A stretch of DNA of 64,000 bases from Macrostomum hystrix (GCA_950097015.1 CATNEN010000027.1:186001-250000), one strand, 5' to 3'. Shown: positions 1 to 10,288, numbered from the stretch's first letter. Notes: generated from the sequence alone by a model not told the origin. Numbers and translations are program-made.

Positions 1-183
1 AATACTCTTTCAGATACTTTGTATAGGCCTATCAAAGAGTATTTACTGTTGGCTAGCCATCCTTGTATTTCTATGGTAATTATTGATTTAAAAATATGTT
101 TTCTTTACTTTTCCAGCACATCACTCTTAGTCAATAATTGGTTGTAACTGTGAGTAGCAAGTCTTCTCAAATTGGTGCTCCTG

Positions 184-480
184 ATGTCTTCATTTGTCAA
201 TTTGCCAAAGCCCTCTCAGGTGAAGCCGCCAGACAAAGGCTCATTTCCTCTGGATCACTATGGCGAGTGCAAACAAGAAATGACAGAATACATGCATTGT
301 CTAAAGTTGAATGACAGCGACCAGTCGCAATGCAAGCACCTGTCTAAGAGATATTTTCAGTGTCGCATGGACAACAGACTGATGGCGCGGGAGGATTTAG
401 AATTTCTCGGCTTTCACAATAATCAGCAGCAGCAGCAGCAGCAAAACCCAGTCGGTAGTGCTGCAAAAAAGGACATTTGA
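184..480 (+). CDS. COX19: COX19-like cytochrome c oxidase assembly protein
   Basis: This 98-aa protein is a twin CX9C protein of the COX19 family, small soluble factors of the mitochondrial intermembrane space and cytosol that help copper delivery during cytochrome c oxidase assembly. The sequence shows the family segment PPDKGSFPLDHYGECK, then two C-x9-C pairs (CKQEMTEYMHC and CKHLSKRYFQC) and the following CRM...LM...E.L..LGF block, in the order seen in animal COX19. The first ATG in frame is at 184; an upstream TTG at 172 is not a likely start. A good acceptor (ttttccag, ending at 116) lies 67 nt before the ATG, so the exon is probably cis- or trans-spliced at its 5' end. After the conserved core, the C-terminus carries a short polyglutamine run encoded by CAG repeats (about 424-441), which is unusual in this family. 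Identification is confident. Confidence 0.93.
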   Translation: MSSFVNLPKPSQVKPPDKGSFPLDHYGECKQEMTEYMHCLKLNDSDQSQCKHLSKRYFQCRMDNRLMAREDLEFLGFHNNQQQQQQQNPVGSAAKKDI

Positions 481-580
481 CCGAGCGTGAAAAACACTCT
501 GCATTTTCCGCTAAATAACTATTTAACTTATAGATTTTAAATAAACATTGTTAGTTGTTTTCCCTAAAGTGAAGCAAACT

Positions 581-1315
581 GGATTTTGGGATTACCTCAC
601 CTGAAACAACTGTGGGATTCCCCTTAACTGCAACAGCCTGGACTGTGGGATTCCCCTTAACTGCAACAGCTTGAACAGTGGGATTCCCTCACATGAAACG
701 ACCTGGACTGTCGGGATTCCCCTCAACTGCAACAGCCTGGACTGTGGGATTCCCCTCAACTGAAACAACCTGGACTGTCGGGATTCCCCTCAACTGCAAC
801 AGCCTGGACTGTCGGATTCTCCTCAACTGCAACAGCCTGGACTGTCGAATTCTCCTCAACTGCAACAACCTGGACTGTCGGATTCCCCTCAACTGCAACA
901 ACCTGGACTGTCGGATTCCCCTCAACTGCAACAACCTGGACTGTAGGATTCCCCTCAACTGCAACAACCTGGACTGTCGGATTCTCCTCAACTGCAACAA
1001 CCTGAACTGTCGGATTCTCCTCAACTGCAACAACCTGGACTGTCGGATTCTCCTCAACTGCAACAACCTGGACTGTCGGATTCTCCTCAACTGCAACAAC
1101 CTGGACTGTCGGATTCCCCTGAACTGCAATAACCTGGGCTGTAGGATTCCCTTCAACTGCAACAGCCTGGACTGTGGGATTCCCCTCAACTGCAACAGCC
1201 TGGACTGTGGGATTCCCCTCAACTGCAACAACCTGGACTGTCGGATTCCCCTCAACTGCAACAACCTGGGCTGTAGGATTCCCCCCTACTAAAACAACCT
1301 GCATTGTGGGATATT
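581..1315. repeat. 33-bp minisatellite downstream of COX19
   Basis: About 22 tandem copies of a 33-bp unit containing ctgcaacaacctggactgt followed by cggattcccctcaa. The first copies are the most diverged (ctgaaac, cccttaa). Because 33 is a multiple of three, every frame stays open and gives long periodic ORFs on both strands. These are artefacts and not genes. The array begins about 100 bp after the COX19 stop, probably in or beside its 3' UTR. Confidence 0.95.
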
Positions 1316-1603
1316 CTCTTTTGGTATTCAGGATTGCTGTTTTGGTTGCAGTTTTAAATCCTAGTTTGTGTTAGCGTGATCTATTTAAACAATAATTAAG
1401 ACTGAAAGTATCAATTCATTCTAATAGTTGTTGTGTATTTTAGAACATATGTTTAAGAGATAATCGCATTCTAATATTTATAGTTAGTATTTCATAGGTG
1501 ATATTGCTGCAAAATATATGCGATTTGTCTGTTCGACTTATGCTTTATTCAATTTAGCTCTCTTTTTATTACTTTATATAGTAATTACTAATTATAATTG
1601 ATC
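1316..1603. other. AT-rich intergenic stretch
   Basis: No ORF, RNA gene or repeat is recognisable. The stretch is AT-rich and ends in an attaattataattgatc tract that is probably the A/T tail of the SINE beginning at 1604. Confidence 0.6.
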
Positions 1604-1856
1604 AACACCTGCCCCAATTCGGCCATGTGCAGCCCACGGCACAGCCGCAGCTATTGCTCGGTGCATCTGAAGGCTGCGTACGCCTGTTCAGTCCATGGAC
1701 TGGGGGGACGCCAAACCCACCCTTAATTACCCCAGCTGATGCTGGTACCCATTTAACAGCTGGGTGAACTGAAGCAATGCAGAGTTAAGTGTCATGCTAA
1801 ATGATACAAATTGTTACAGTTAAGTTGGGAATCGAACCGCCGACCTTCCTCCTAGG
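1604..1856 (-). mobile_element. tRNA-derived SINE, minus orientation, head truncated
   Basis: Read on the minus strand, this carries a Pol III B-box (ggttcgattcc, 1828-1838). A long body follows with cacttaactctgcattgctt, cacccagctgttaaatgggt, cccagtccatggactgaaca and a 3' end ggggcaggtgtt, then an AT-rich tail. The same body recurs at 30690-30940 and, with internal loss, at 16364-16523, so it is a dispersed family. The A-box half of the tRNA head is missing: the copy stops at about 1856, where a second fragment begins in the opposite orientation. Confidence 0.85.
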
Positions 1857-1992
1857 AGGGGTTGTAGCCTAGTGGTTAGAGCGTCGGACTTCCCCTCTGT
1901 AGGTCTGAACTTGGCTGAACAGCCGTGCGCAGCCTTTGAGATGCGCCGCGCAATAGCTGCGACCGGTTTTAGAGTCCATGTGTTTGATGAAT
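1857..1992 (+). mobile_element. SINE fragment with A-box head, plus orientation
   Basis: It begins ggggttgtagcctagtgg, a tRNA 5' half with a good A-box (tagcctagtgg, 1865-1875). It then jumps to the distal SINE body (ctgaacagccgtgcgcagcc, gcgcaatagctgc) without the B-box and central part. It abuts the minus-oriented copy head to head at a cctcctaggagg palindrome. It lies directly upstream of the interrupted host gene at 2055. Confidence 0.75.
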
Positions 1993-2080
1993 AGAGTTTA
2001 TTTTCCTGAATATCTGCAGCCGCTCGCCCCTGAGTCTATGCCTGCACGCAGTCTATGCAATATGCTCGTAGTAGACGAAG

Positions 2081-2776
2081 TGAAGTGTTACAATTTAAAC
2101 TATGCGATTTTTACATCTAGGCGCGATTAGAATATGCAGCTCTCCTGCGCGAGGATGCATTTGCAGGAGCTCTAGGATTAGCCTAAAGACTCCTGCCCTA
2201 TGGCAGCCTTTGGCCGGATGAGTATAAAAGTTCTTGCACTGAGAGAAAGTAAGACCGCCCCCGCTCGCCCGTTCCTTCTTCGCTTGCTATTCAATCTCCT
2301 AGCTAGATCCGATATCTATTAGTCGCTAGCCTTTGCTATCCCTGGCTAACCCATGCAAGATCCAGATAATTAAGAATACCTTATTGAAATTGGAATTGTG
2401 ACTCCTGGAAACTTCACCCAGATCTTACCTTGAACCCTTTTCCATATCTTGGTTACTGACTCAGGATCCGTGAGTAACAATCAAATACTTGTGCTTGGGA
2501 ATTACCTTCTCTCAGTGATTGTAATAATTGTAATAATTTATAGTGAGTTGTCATCTTTTAACTGTTTGCCGTAAGACCAACAAAATATAATCCGATTGAG
2601 AGTATAAGACCGAAAGTGAGTGCAACATCAGGAAAAGATAGTCGATTTTCCACGCCTCCTCATTACTTAGAAATAGCCGTGTACAATTGGCTCTTGTCAA
2701 AGACAACTAGTAAAGATAATAAGAATACTCATTAAACTAGACATTGATAGACCAGAGACGAATCTAAAATATTTCA
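2081..2776 (+). repeat. 5' LTR
   Basis: Starts tgaagtgttacaattt and ends aaaatatttca. It contains a TATA box in gagtataaaagttc. It matches 10302-10997 with a constant 8221-bp offset and no indel. Confidence 0.95.
2223..2229 (+). promoter_or_regulatory. TATA box in 5' LTR
   Basis: tataaaa in the context gatgagtataaaagttcttg, about 140 bp into the LTR. Transcription would be expected to start near 2250-2260. The duplicate at 10444-10450 in the 3' LTR could drive outward transcription into the host exon at 11002. Confidence 0.65.
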
Positions 2777-2777
2777 C

Positions 2778-2795
2778 TGGTTCCCTGACCGTCTT
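2778..2795 (+). other. Candidate primer binding site
   Basis: tggttccctgaccgtctt starts one base after the 5' LTR. The leading TGG pairs with the CCA end of a tRNA; its complement ends ggtcagggaacca. I cannot assign the tRNA without a tRNA set. Confidence 0.6.
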
Positions 2796-4327
2796 TTCCT
2801 CCATGCACTCACTTTATTTCTACACCATGACTAAATTCATTATGGGCTAATCGCTTAAGGCATGGCTGAGGGGCGTGGGGGGAGTAATCTGGCAATTCCT
2901 TTCTGCAATTAATATTAAATTTTGTCGAGTTCGAAACAATCTTGTGTTCTCCCGTGTTTCACTGCGTCCTCAATGAAATTCGAGGGCCCTCTTAAACCAC
3001 AGTCAGTCAGTCGACTAGAAAGTCGATTATCGATAAATCAGTTTAAATGGAGAAAATAAAGCTTGAGGTGTTGGCGCGCAGATATAAATTAAAATCCTCT
3101 CAAGACTTTTAATAAGTCATAGTCGGCAAAACCTCTTTCTTCAACACCTTTCCGAGTCGTCAAGTTAGGTTTAGATTTCGTTGAATGTATTCAACACTCT
3201 CTAAATAACTTCTCAACTCAAACCATTTCCCTCCAACTCTGCAAGTGTATAGCCTCCCTATTGTTGAAATTTGTTGGAAATTCCTCAAGTCAATTGTTAA
3301 ATCAGACGGCAAGTCTTCTAAACGAAGATTTCTCTACTCCCCCAACGTAGAGAATCCTGCAGGTTGTCTTCTAAAAAGACAATTCTGACTAATATTTTAT
3401 CTTAGACGCTTTCACATATAGAACTTTTAGCAACAAAAAACTTTCTCAAATTAACACGAAATCCTATAGCTACGCATTATCCTCGCTTTTCCGCTGGGAC
3501 AGCGTTTTTTTTTTTCTTTAATCAAACTTCGTTCTCCCGACGCGGCTTTCCGTCGTGTGGTCCATGCATACAAACACGCGCGCTTATTTCCCCAGTGCCT
3601 CCACTCATCAATCAACAAAAAACTTTTTTGGAAAACTTTTTCGCCCAAATTAATTACCAGGCTCGACGCTGCGTTAGGCAAAAAAGCCTTTTTCTCATTT
3701 ATTTTCGCAAAAATCCAATTACTTGCCCAGATCTCATTTCCTAGCTGTCAGCCTCACTTTCTCATTTATTTTCGCAAAAATCCAATTACTTGCCCAGATT
3801 TCTCTTCATGTGAGCACAAATCTTATTTCCTAGCTGTCAGCCTCACTTTCTCGTAGATCGATCTCCAAAATCCAATTAACTGCTTTAGCCTTCTTTGCAT
3901 GTGAACTCTACTCCTATCTCCTAGCTGTCAGCCACACTTTCTCGAAGAGCCATCACAAAATCCAATCAACCGCTTCAGCCTCCTTCGCATTTAATCAAAA
4001 ATTTCATTTTCTGGCGGTCAACCGCAATTTCCCGTCACTATAAAAAGCCTTCACCCTCTATTCACAGTCAATACTCTCAAACCTAATTCAACTCAGTCAC
4101 TCTGCGCTCCTCTGCACTTCGACCTACTTGCTGCATCCTTCGCCGTGTCTGCTGAAGATCTACTGGTGCCATTCTGCTTGACGCCGGCCACTCCACTCTT
4201 CCTCGCTGCCGGAACCTCTAACTGCCAGACACACCTAGTTTGATCGCGGCCCCGTGACTGCCTTCTGATCACATTTCTCTTTTTATCTATATTTCTCGTC
4301 TCACTCTTCTTCCACTTTCTCTCCAAA
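2796..4327 (+). other. Long 5' leader of the LTR element with degenerate internal repeats
   Basis: There is no convincing coding sequence. Between about 3690 and 4010 a 60-85 bp motif recurs about four times in degenerate form: aaaatccaattacttgccca followed by ttcctagctgtcagcc and cactttctcg. The last copies lead into a TATA box at 4039. Leaders of this length are unusual for an LTR element and suggest packaging or promoter functions. Confidence 0.6.
4039..4045 (+). promoter_or_regulatory. Internal TATA box upstream of small ORF
   Basis: tataaaa in cccgtcactataaaaagcct, placed after the repeated motifs of the leader and about 290 bp before the ATG at 4328. It reads as a second promoter inside the element, but no transcript evidence is available. 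Confidence 0.45.
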
Positions 4328-4606
4328 ATGGACAAATCATGTGCTCTACTCAACTTCTACACATACTGGCGTTATCTCTCCCTCTGTCCTAGTTCTCTTG
4401 AACGATTTATTCTTCTCCTAGGTGAGCTCGGTTGGGGTCCCATTCTAGCCGGCATCACTGGTAATCCTCCTCGGAAAGCCATCCTTACTCTTCCCTCTAC
4501 TATCATTCATCTCATTACTCTTTTTTATACCGTTTCTACAGTACTAACTTTATCATTTCTCATTCTTCGTCTGCTTCTTCAACCACTTTTAACCAGACAC
4601 ATCTAA
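4328..4606 (+). CDS. Small membrane protein encoded in LTR-element leader
   Basis: An ATG in a favourable context (ccaaaatgg) opens a 92-aa ORF. The N-terminal 25 residues are mixed and aromatic. Residues about 26-45 (around FILLLGELGWGPILAG) and 56-88 (around TIIHLITLFYTV and LTLSFLILRLLL) are strongly hydrophobic, giving one or two membrane spans and a short basic tail. No domain is recognised. It lies between an internal TATA box and the Gag ORF, on the sense strand of the element. It might be an accessory or envelope-like remnant, a captured host fragment, or a chance ORF. The hydrophobic pattern and start context argue weakly for a real product. Confidence 0.4.
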   Translation: MDKSCALLNFYTYWRYLSLCPSSLERFILLLGELGWGPILAGITGNPPRKAILTLPSTIIHLITLFYTVSTVLTLSFLILRLLLQPLLTRHI

Positions 4607-5474
4607 CGCTGTAAATATACTTGATATGCTTACAAAATTCTATAAAAAAGCACAAAAATATATACATTTTCATATCATATATAACATTACCTACTTAAGC
4701 TGTATATAATTATTTAACTATCTCTCTCTATGCTTACACACGCCAACGTTTCTATATATATTTCCTCGTTCACAAACGAACATTTATCTAATAGGATGTA
4801 TAATGAAGTTCCGCACTACACAAATTATATATATTGCTTTCCTTTGAACATATCCTCTTGTAAATACATCTTTTCATACGTAACGACATGTGTATACCTG
4901 TCTTAATACTTATACTTTCTATAAAAGTGGTAAAAAGAATAAAAACATATAAAACTCAAAAAAATAACAAAAATATATTACCATCTAACTTGTCTTCGTT
5001 TATAACGTGAATATATATATATAACCAAAAAACTAAAAATCACAAAATCAAAAAGCAAATAAAAATAGCAATATTAGAAAACAAAATAAAAGCAGTAATC
5101 TAGAAAGCGTCTAATGATATAAATATTCCTACAAAAATCCCTCCTCGCTATTACACTTTGCATTCTTTGCCTGACTCCAAAACCACGTGGTACCTATTTG
5201 TTAATTAATTATTCGCCGTGCTGATTCAATCTGAACGGAGAACACATTCCCCACTCAGACGCAGATGAACACGTTTAAATAAAAGCCGCATTACTTATTC
5301 TGAATCCCCAAAATTGCCAGAACTCCGGACCACGTGCCCGAAAGCCGTTGCCTGTTGCGACAAACCCTCTTCTTACTACTCGCAGTAACCAATACTTGCT
5401 TCACTATCAAGTTCTTACTCCGCCTTATTCGAATCTTGTTTTGCATTCAACTCCACAAGAGAGTTTAAAAGTAC
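4607..5474. other. AT-rich spacer inside LTR element
   Basis: Very AT-rich with many short A runs and no coding potential. It separates the 92-codon ORF from the Gag ORF and may hold a terminator or packaging region for which I see no specific motif. Confidence 0.5.
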
Positions 5475-8400
5475 ATGAATTTATTGCCTAGTTATACTCG
5501 CTCTGGAAGAAATTATCAATCATTGAAATTGGAGGACCCACAGCAATCTCAAATACCGAATCAGTCCATAGACCCTGATTCTATAGTTGAGGACAATCCA
5601 AACGGCACAAACCCCTCCGTCTTGTCCACACCTCAGAATAGAACTGTTACAGGCGCATCAACTTCCGTCACTTTTGGAGACTTACCGTCATACAGAGACA
5701 GTACATTACAAGGTCCACCACTCGCTTCCGTCGATAGTGACAACGACACGTCTGAGGACCAGAGAGACCTGGAAGATAACGACGATCAAAACGTCCAAGT
5801 CCCAAACATGGAAGAAGCCGCAGCAGCTTTACGACAATTTACTGACACAATGAACCGAGCTATGGGCACCGGCGCTGAACAACCGGTGTCAGCGACGGTT
5901 CTCGCTGAGGTCCGCAATTGTGTCAAAGGCATCAATCAGATGCATGACTTCCCGACTTTTGTAGCCGAATTCGACCTGGCTGCCCGAACTTTTGGATTAT
6001 CGAATACCACCAAAATTCGCATATTTCCACGACTACTGGACGACTTACTCAAGCTCGAATTTGGAAGGCTCGATGCCCAGACTCAAAATTCGTTCCCCGA
6101 TACTATTCGAGCTCTCACGGAACGCCTACGAGAGATTTCTATCGGCTCGACACTAACATTACATAATGCAACATCTCGTAAACAACAGCCAGGCGAACCA
6201 TTCCTACAGTACTTTACTGATTTACGCCGGAAAATGCGTGCTACCTTACCGGCTATAGCACCTATATATGCCGAGGGTACTGAACCCGAAACCCCTCCTA
6301 CGAACTTGGGAGCAATGCAACAACGCGACAGAGACTTTACCACCACCTTTGTCGCTACAGTCATCAACAATTCACTGCCTTACCTGCGGTCAGACCTGCT
6401 TAAGCGCAACATTTCCTCTGAGGCAGAACTGCTCAACAAGGCCTTGAGAATTGAACAGACTCGCGACTCCACTCTGGACTCGGACGAGTCTGACATTAAA
6501 AAATTGACTGAACGACTTAATGCTCTCTTGAATACCACCCAAGAGTCTAATGAACAGTTATTGGCTACATTGAATCGCACTGCCAGGAAGTCGCAGCACA
6601 CACGTCCGGAAGTCAAGACCTGCTACACTTGTGGTAAAATCGGTCACACATCCGCACGGTGTTGGGCAGGAAGTGGACCTACAACTCAGCAGGATGACAG
6701 ATATCGACACCAAAATCGCCAGCCGATGAACACTTATGAGACGGCAAACTTACCTGGAGCGGCCATCCGACAAAAATTTCAAGGTTACACACCCCAGGGA
6801 CAAGGCCATGGTAACCAGTATCGCAGTCCACAGTGGCAGCCAGACAGGGGTTGCAGCTATTGCAGACACCCTGGCCACATCATCGATGTCTGCCGAAAAC
6901 GCATGGCACAAAGCCAACCACGTTATTCACCGCCTTATACACAGCCCTGGCGACACAACAATCAACACATGCGACACAATATCCGAACGATCACAGTGCC
7001 ACACTATGAGGATCAACAAGAGTCTGAATGGCATCACCGCGACCACCCCGCGTCGCTTATGACACTTCAGTCTACGGATGACCCAACCCCGGATGACGGA
7101 CGAATCTATAGGTTCACTGGCGATTCTAGACAGTTAGAAAACTTACTGCACAATCAAGACCCTAAACCTGCTCAGATTAACACACTCCGATTGGTATCAC
7201 TTCCGACCGAACACACAACCAACGGCGTGGCCACTGTTAAGCTTGTTGTCAGCAATAGCACGACTCAGACCGAGCCGCGACAGACTCCGTTAGCTCCGCC
7301 ATCACCACCGCCAACTTCGCCTCCGTCTCCCCCTGTATCGACTGTCTCCGTCGGAGTTGGCGATTTCGACGTTCGCATAGTCGCTGAGCAACATACAGAG
7401 CGGCCAACTTCAACCAAGTCCTGCAGCCCAGATATCGCCGCAATCGTCATGTCCTCAGCTGAGTGCCGCGTGCTGAAACTAATCGACACCGGGTCGAATT
7501 TGTCCATACATACGCACGACACGTCTACGCAGGATTCCGGATTATTATTTGATAAGCAGCCGCAAGAACAGGCGACCAGGAAATCTTCATCGACCACCTT
7601 ATCGAGCAATTACTGTTGCCAGCAATCTATTCAGCAGCAGCACCAACAGCAGCAGCAGAACCAGAACCAGGAAACTGAACTACTCCACCAGCAACAGTTG
7701 GATCAAATCGAACGCGAGCATGTGACCATCGTAAATGAACTCCGATCAATTATTACTGAACTGGAGACTCAGTTGAGCACTTATCAGACTACGGTGATCG
7801 AACTACAGCAGTCCGCCACTTCGGCCAAGTCAATTCGTCGACGCAACGTTGGCTTAATTGTGAAGCCGTCCTGCCACGACGTCGATATCAACTTCGTCGC
7901 CGAGGAGGCCAAGCTGGCTCAGCGGTTCGTTGGAATCAGCGTGGAACTTCAACCAACGCCGCCAACACCGCCGCCTCTACCGCCACCGCCACCATCACAG
8001 TCCGATACTAAGATTGGCACATGTCCACTGCCTCCACCATCACCTCCTGTGGAGTTGCAAATGGAAGCGTTAGTTCCGCCACAAGGAAGACGACCAAAGC
8101 CACCACCTCCACCTATCCCACAGTGGCCAGCTTCCTACGCTTGCGCCATCAAACATGCCATCACCGCAACAATGATCCAGCTACGGTGCCAAGGCACACG
8201 ACAGACGCGCTACAAATGCACAGCACTCATTGACAGTGGCGCCTCGATCTCCTGCATTTCCTCTGAATTCGCAAGAAAACTCGGCACTCCAATACAGAAC
8301 ACCAATTTAAGCGCAGTTTGCGCAGGAGGACAACAGCTTTCACTCAATCAGAAAACTACTCTTAAATTGGAGATCGGACGACAAGAACATTCAATAACCG

Positions 8401-8591
8401 CCTTTGTATTGGACTCCACATTGCCAGACTATGACCTCCTCCTGGGAGTAGAAACCTTTAAAACACTTGGAATCCCACTACGGTTTGACTACTCCAAGGC
8501 GATCGCCACACTCGGCAATGAAGAATTTGCCCTGATTAATTCACTCACACCTCAGAGTGAAACATCAGAAATCATGACGAAAAGACAATGA
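5475..8591 (+). CDS. gag-pr: Gag-protease polyprotein of LTR retrotransposon
   Basis: A 1038-aa retroelement polyprotein that would form particles and mature itself by proteolysis. In order: an acidic disordered N-terminus; a helical capsid-like region (about 105-345); two CX2CX4HX4C zinc knuckles, CYTCGKIGHTSARC (383-396) and CSYCRHPGHIIDVC (460-473); a low-complexity part with proline runs; a first LIDTGSNLSI motif (D671); a polyglutamine/coiled-coil stretch (about 715-785); further polyproline; then a retropepsin with ALIDSGASISCIS (D920) and the C-terminal signature YDLLLGVETFKTLGIPL (about 985). It ends in TGA TGA at 8589. No reverse transcriptase follows in any frame. The start ATG at 5475 is the first in the frame and lies 2.7 kb into the element. 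The ORF is intact, consistent with recent activity. Confidence 0.9.
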   Translation: MNLLPSYTRSGRNYQSLKLEDPQQSQIPNQSIDPDSIVEDNPNGTNPSVLSTPQNRTVTGASTSVTFGDLPSYRDSTLQGPPLASVDSDNDTSEDQRDLEDNDDQNVQVPNMEEAAAALRQFTDTMNRAMGTGAEQPVSATVLAEVRNCVKGINQMHDFPTFVAEFDLAARTFGLSNTTKIRIFPRLLDDLLKLEFGRLDAQTQNSFPDTIRALTERLREISIGSTLTLHNATSRKQQPGEPFLQYFTDLRRKMRATLPAIAPIYAEGTEPETPPTNLGAMQQRDRDFTTTFVATVINNSLPYLRSDLLKRNISSEAELLNKALRIEQTRDSTLDSDESDIKKLTERLNALLNTTQESNEQLLATLNRTARKSQHTRPEVKTCYTCGKIGHTSARCWAGSGPTTQQDDRYRHQNRQPMNTYETANLPGAAIRQKFQGYTPQGQGHGNQYRSPQWQPDRGCSYCRHPGHIIDVCRKRMAQSQPRYSPPYTQPWRHNNQHMRHNIRTITVPHYEDQQESEWHHRDHPASLMTLQSTDDPTPDDGRIYRFTGDSRQLENLLHNQDPKPAQINTLRLVSLPTEHTTNGVATVKLVVSNSTTQTEPRQTPLAPPSPPPTSPPSPPVSTVSVGVGDFDVRIVAEQHTERPTSTKSCSPDIAAIVMSSAECRVLKLIDTGSNLSIHTHDTSTQDSGLLFDKQPQEQATRKSSSTTLSSNYCCQQSIQQQHQQQQQNQNQETELLHQQQLDQIEREHVTIVNELRSIITELETQLSTYQTTVIELQQSATSAKSIRRRNVGLIVKPSCHDVDINFVAEEAKLAQRFVGISVELQPTPPTPPPLPPPPPSQSDTKIGTCPLPPPSPPVELQMEALVPPQGRRPKPPPPPIPQWPASYACAIKHAITATMIQLRCQGTRQTRYKCTALIDSGASISCISSEFARKLGTPIQNTNLSAVCAGGQQLSLNQKTTLKLEIGRQEHSITAFVLDSTLPDYDLLLGVETFKTLGIPLRFDYSKAIATLGNEEFALINSLTPQSETSEIMTKRQ

Positions 8592-9400
8592 TGAAGTCTG
8601 CGCAAAAACTCGATCAGTGATCAGCATTCTTTAATACGTAAACATTGCTTTATACGTTACCCACATTTCTATTTCGTTATAATTTAATTCCCTTCTTCAC
8701 CCTTGATGCTTTATATAGAATATCATCACTTTTCCACACCTCTAATATCCGTCTTCTCTAGTACACATTATATGCCTGGATATCACTTTTGTCAATCCAA
8801 AAACACAAAAAACTACAAAAAATACCACTTTTCAATACACATTATTTAGTTTCTCGCTTATCCTATTTCTTTTCATAATTATAGATAATTTTATATATTA
8901 CCTAAACTCGACATGCGGCTTCACCTATATTTATTCGCTACCTTTATTACCTCCTCATACATATGTTACTCAGCTACGACTATTTCGAAGACAGACCTCT
9001 TCTCCTTACACTTGTTCTAAACATTCTTTCCAATATCTTTTCTTTCTGTCCCTTATTCCACATTCGCCTCATTGAGGCTCGACCGTGTGACTAATCTGAT
9101 GACCTGGCGATTGGCTAACCTGATGACCCGAAGTCTCACCGAATACCGCTGAAGCCGACACCGTGGCCTACACTAACACGCTGTCATTCATCCAGCTATC
9201 GACTTCATCCCATACTGTCTTAGCGTTTACACCGACAGCGGCACAAGCGTCTCTCCCATCAATCAAGTCTCTCTGCCCGACTCCTGCAATTGCGATCTCT
9301 CGTGTCCGACACGAAGCAGAAACAGAAGCCTCATTTCAACGTGGTGGCCCTGAGAAGGGCCGTTTTAACGTTCACAATGGGCTAACATCATACTGTGCAG
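8592..9400. other. Non-coding part of LTR element after gag-pr
   Basis: AT-rich up to about 9060, then more balanced sequence with a short open stretch (9163-9456, no ATG start in good context). No polymerase motif such as a YxDD box, an RNase H block or an integrase HHCC/DDE could be found. Confidence 0.55.
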
Positions 9401-9679
9401 TCAACAGAGCGACCCCGCAGCGAAATCGGCACCGTCTAGAGCAACTGCCGGACTAACCGACCGCTGCTCTGGATGATGGGTATTTCGCCGTGGATATCGA
9501 CATCTGCAGCCACAGCAGATGCACACCCACACAACCAGACTGACTAAGATGAAGGCGCCTAACAGCGCCCACAGGCTAATCAGCTGCCACTCGACGATCT
9601 GCAGTCGCTTGTCGAGACGCTCGACCTGAACACCGAGATCTGTTAAAAGCCAGCGCAGATTTGAAATTTGGTCTTGCAT
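9401..9679 (-). CDS. Antisense small single-pass membrane protein in LTR element
   Basis: A 92-aa ORF with ATG at 9679 runs opposite to the element. Residues 1-33 form an amphipathic, coiled-coil-like helix (heptad-like L/V spacing around LLTDLGVQVERLDKRLQIVE). Residues about 34-55 are a clear membrane span (LWALLGAFILVSLVVWV). A cysteine-rich juxtamembrane motif CICCGCRC with basic residues follows, as in palmitoylated membrane proteins, and then a hydrophilic tail. A TATA-like box lies about 85 bp upstream on the minus strand (tttata, 9763-9768 on +). I do not recognise a family. Envelope-like or antisense accessory genes are known in some retroelements, but this assignment is speculative. 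Confidence 0.4.
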   Translation of the reverse strand: MQDQISNLRWLLTDLGVQVERLDKRLQIVEWQLISLWALLGAFILVSLVVWVCICCGCRCRYPRRNTHHPEQRSVSPAVALDGADFAAGSLC

Positions 9680-10288
9680 TGCCAGTTGAGAAACAGTTTA
9701 ACTTTTAGAAACTCGCTAGAAGTCAAATGTTGCACGCATAGAGCCCCACGTTTTTCTGTCCCTTTATATCACTTTTCGTCGCTTTAATCCAAACCTCTCC
9801 TTTCCTTTACTTTCTAACTCAATAAACTTAACTGGACATGTACATTACTCGCGCACATAGTCTATGGCACTTCTCTGCGCTTCGCTTTATCTCTACCCCA
9901 CTCCCTTTGTGCACCCTCCTTGACCCTGTCTAAGGTCTTGTATATGCCACTTGTTTTGACACTCCTAATCGATCGTGTTTTTCTATCATATTCTTATACC
10001 AACTATGCATATAACCTTTACACGCCATCTCACATTTTTATACCTCCTACAAGTGTTATCAAAAGCTAGACTTCGAAATCAATTGTCAATTGTTAGGACA
10101 TTTTCAATTCTTATTTCTCAAACTCGCACTATTTATACTGTACAGTTTTTTTCGCGCTTTATCATTTTCTTTAAATCTGTTTCCGAATGCCTCTTATACC
10201 GTCATCTTTTACCCCCACAAATGTTAATCAACCTCCTATAATATCTAACATATTGTTATCTATGAGCTCGGAGGACCTTCGCTTCTGT

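Noticed and set aside
678-1374. Periodic ORFs on both strands after COX19
   Set aside because: Products of the 33-bp minisatellite.
1857-1930. Functional tRNA gene
   Set aside because: It has an A-box but the B-box half is replaced by SINE body, so it is a SINE head fragment.
4093-4353. 86-codon antisense ORF in the LTR leader
   Set aside because: Low-complexity, basic composition, no domain, overlaps the promoter-like zone of the sense ORF.
9163-9456. 97-codon sense ORF near the 3' end of the LTR element
   Set aside because: No ATG in good context and no polymerase or integrase motif; it overlaps the better-supported antisense ORF.
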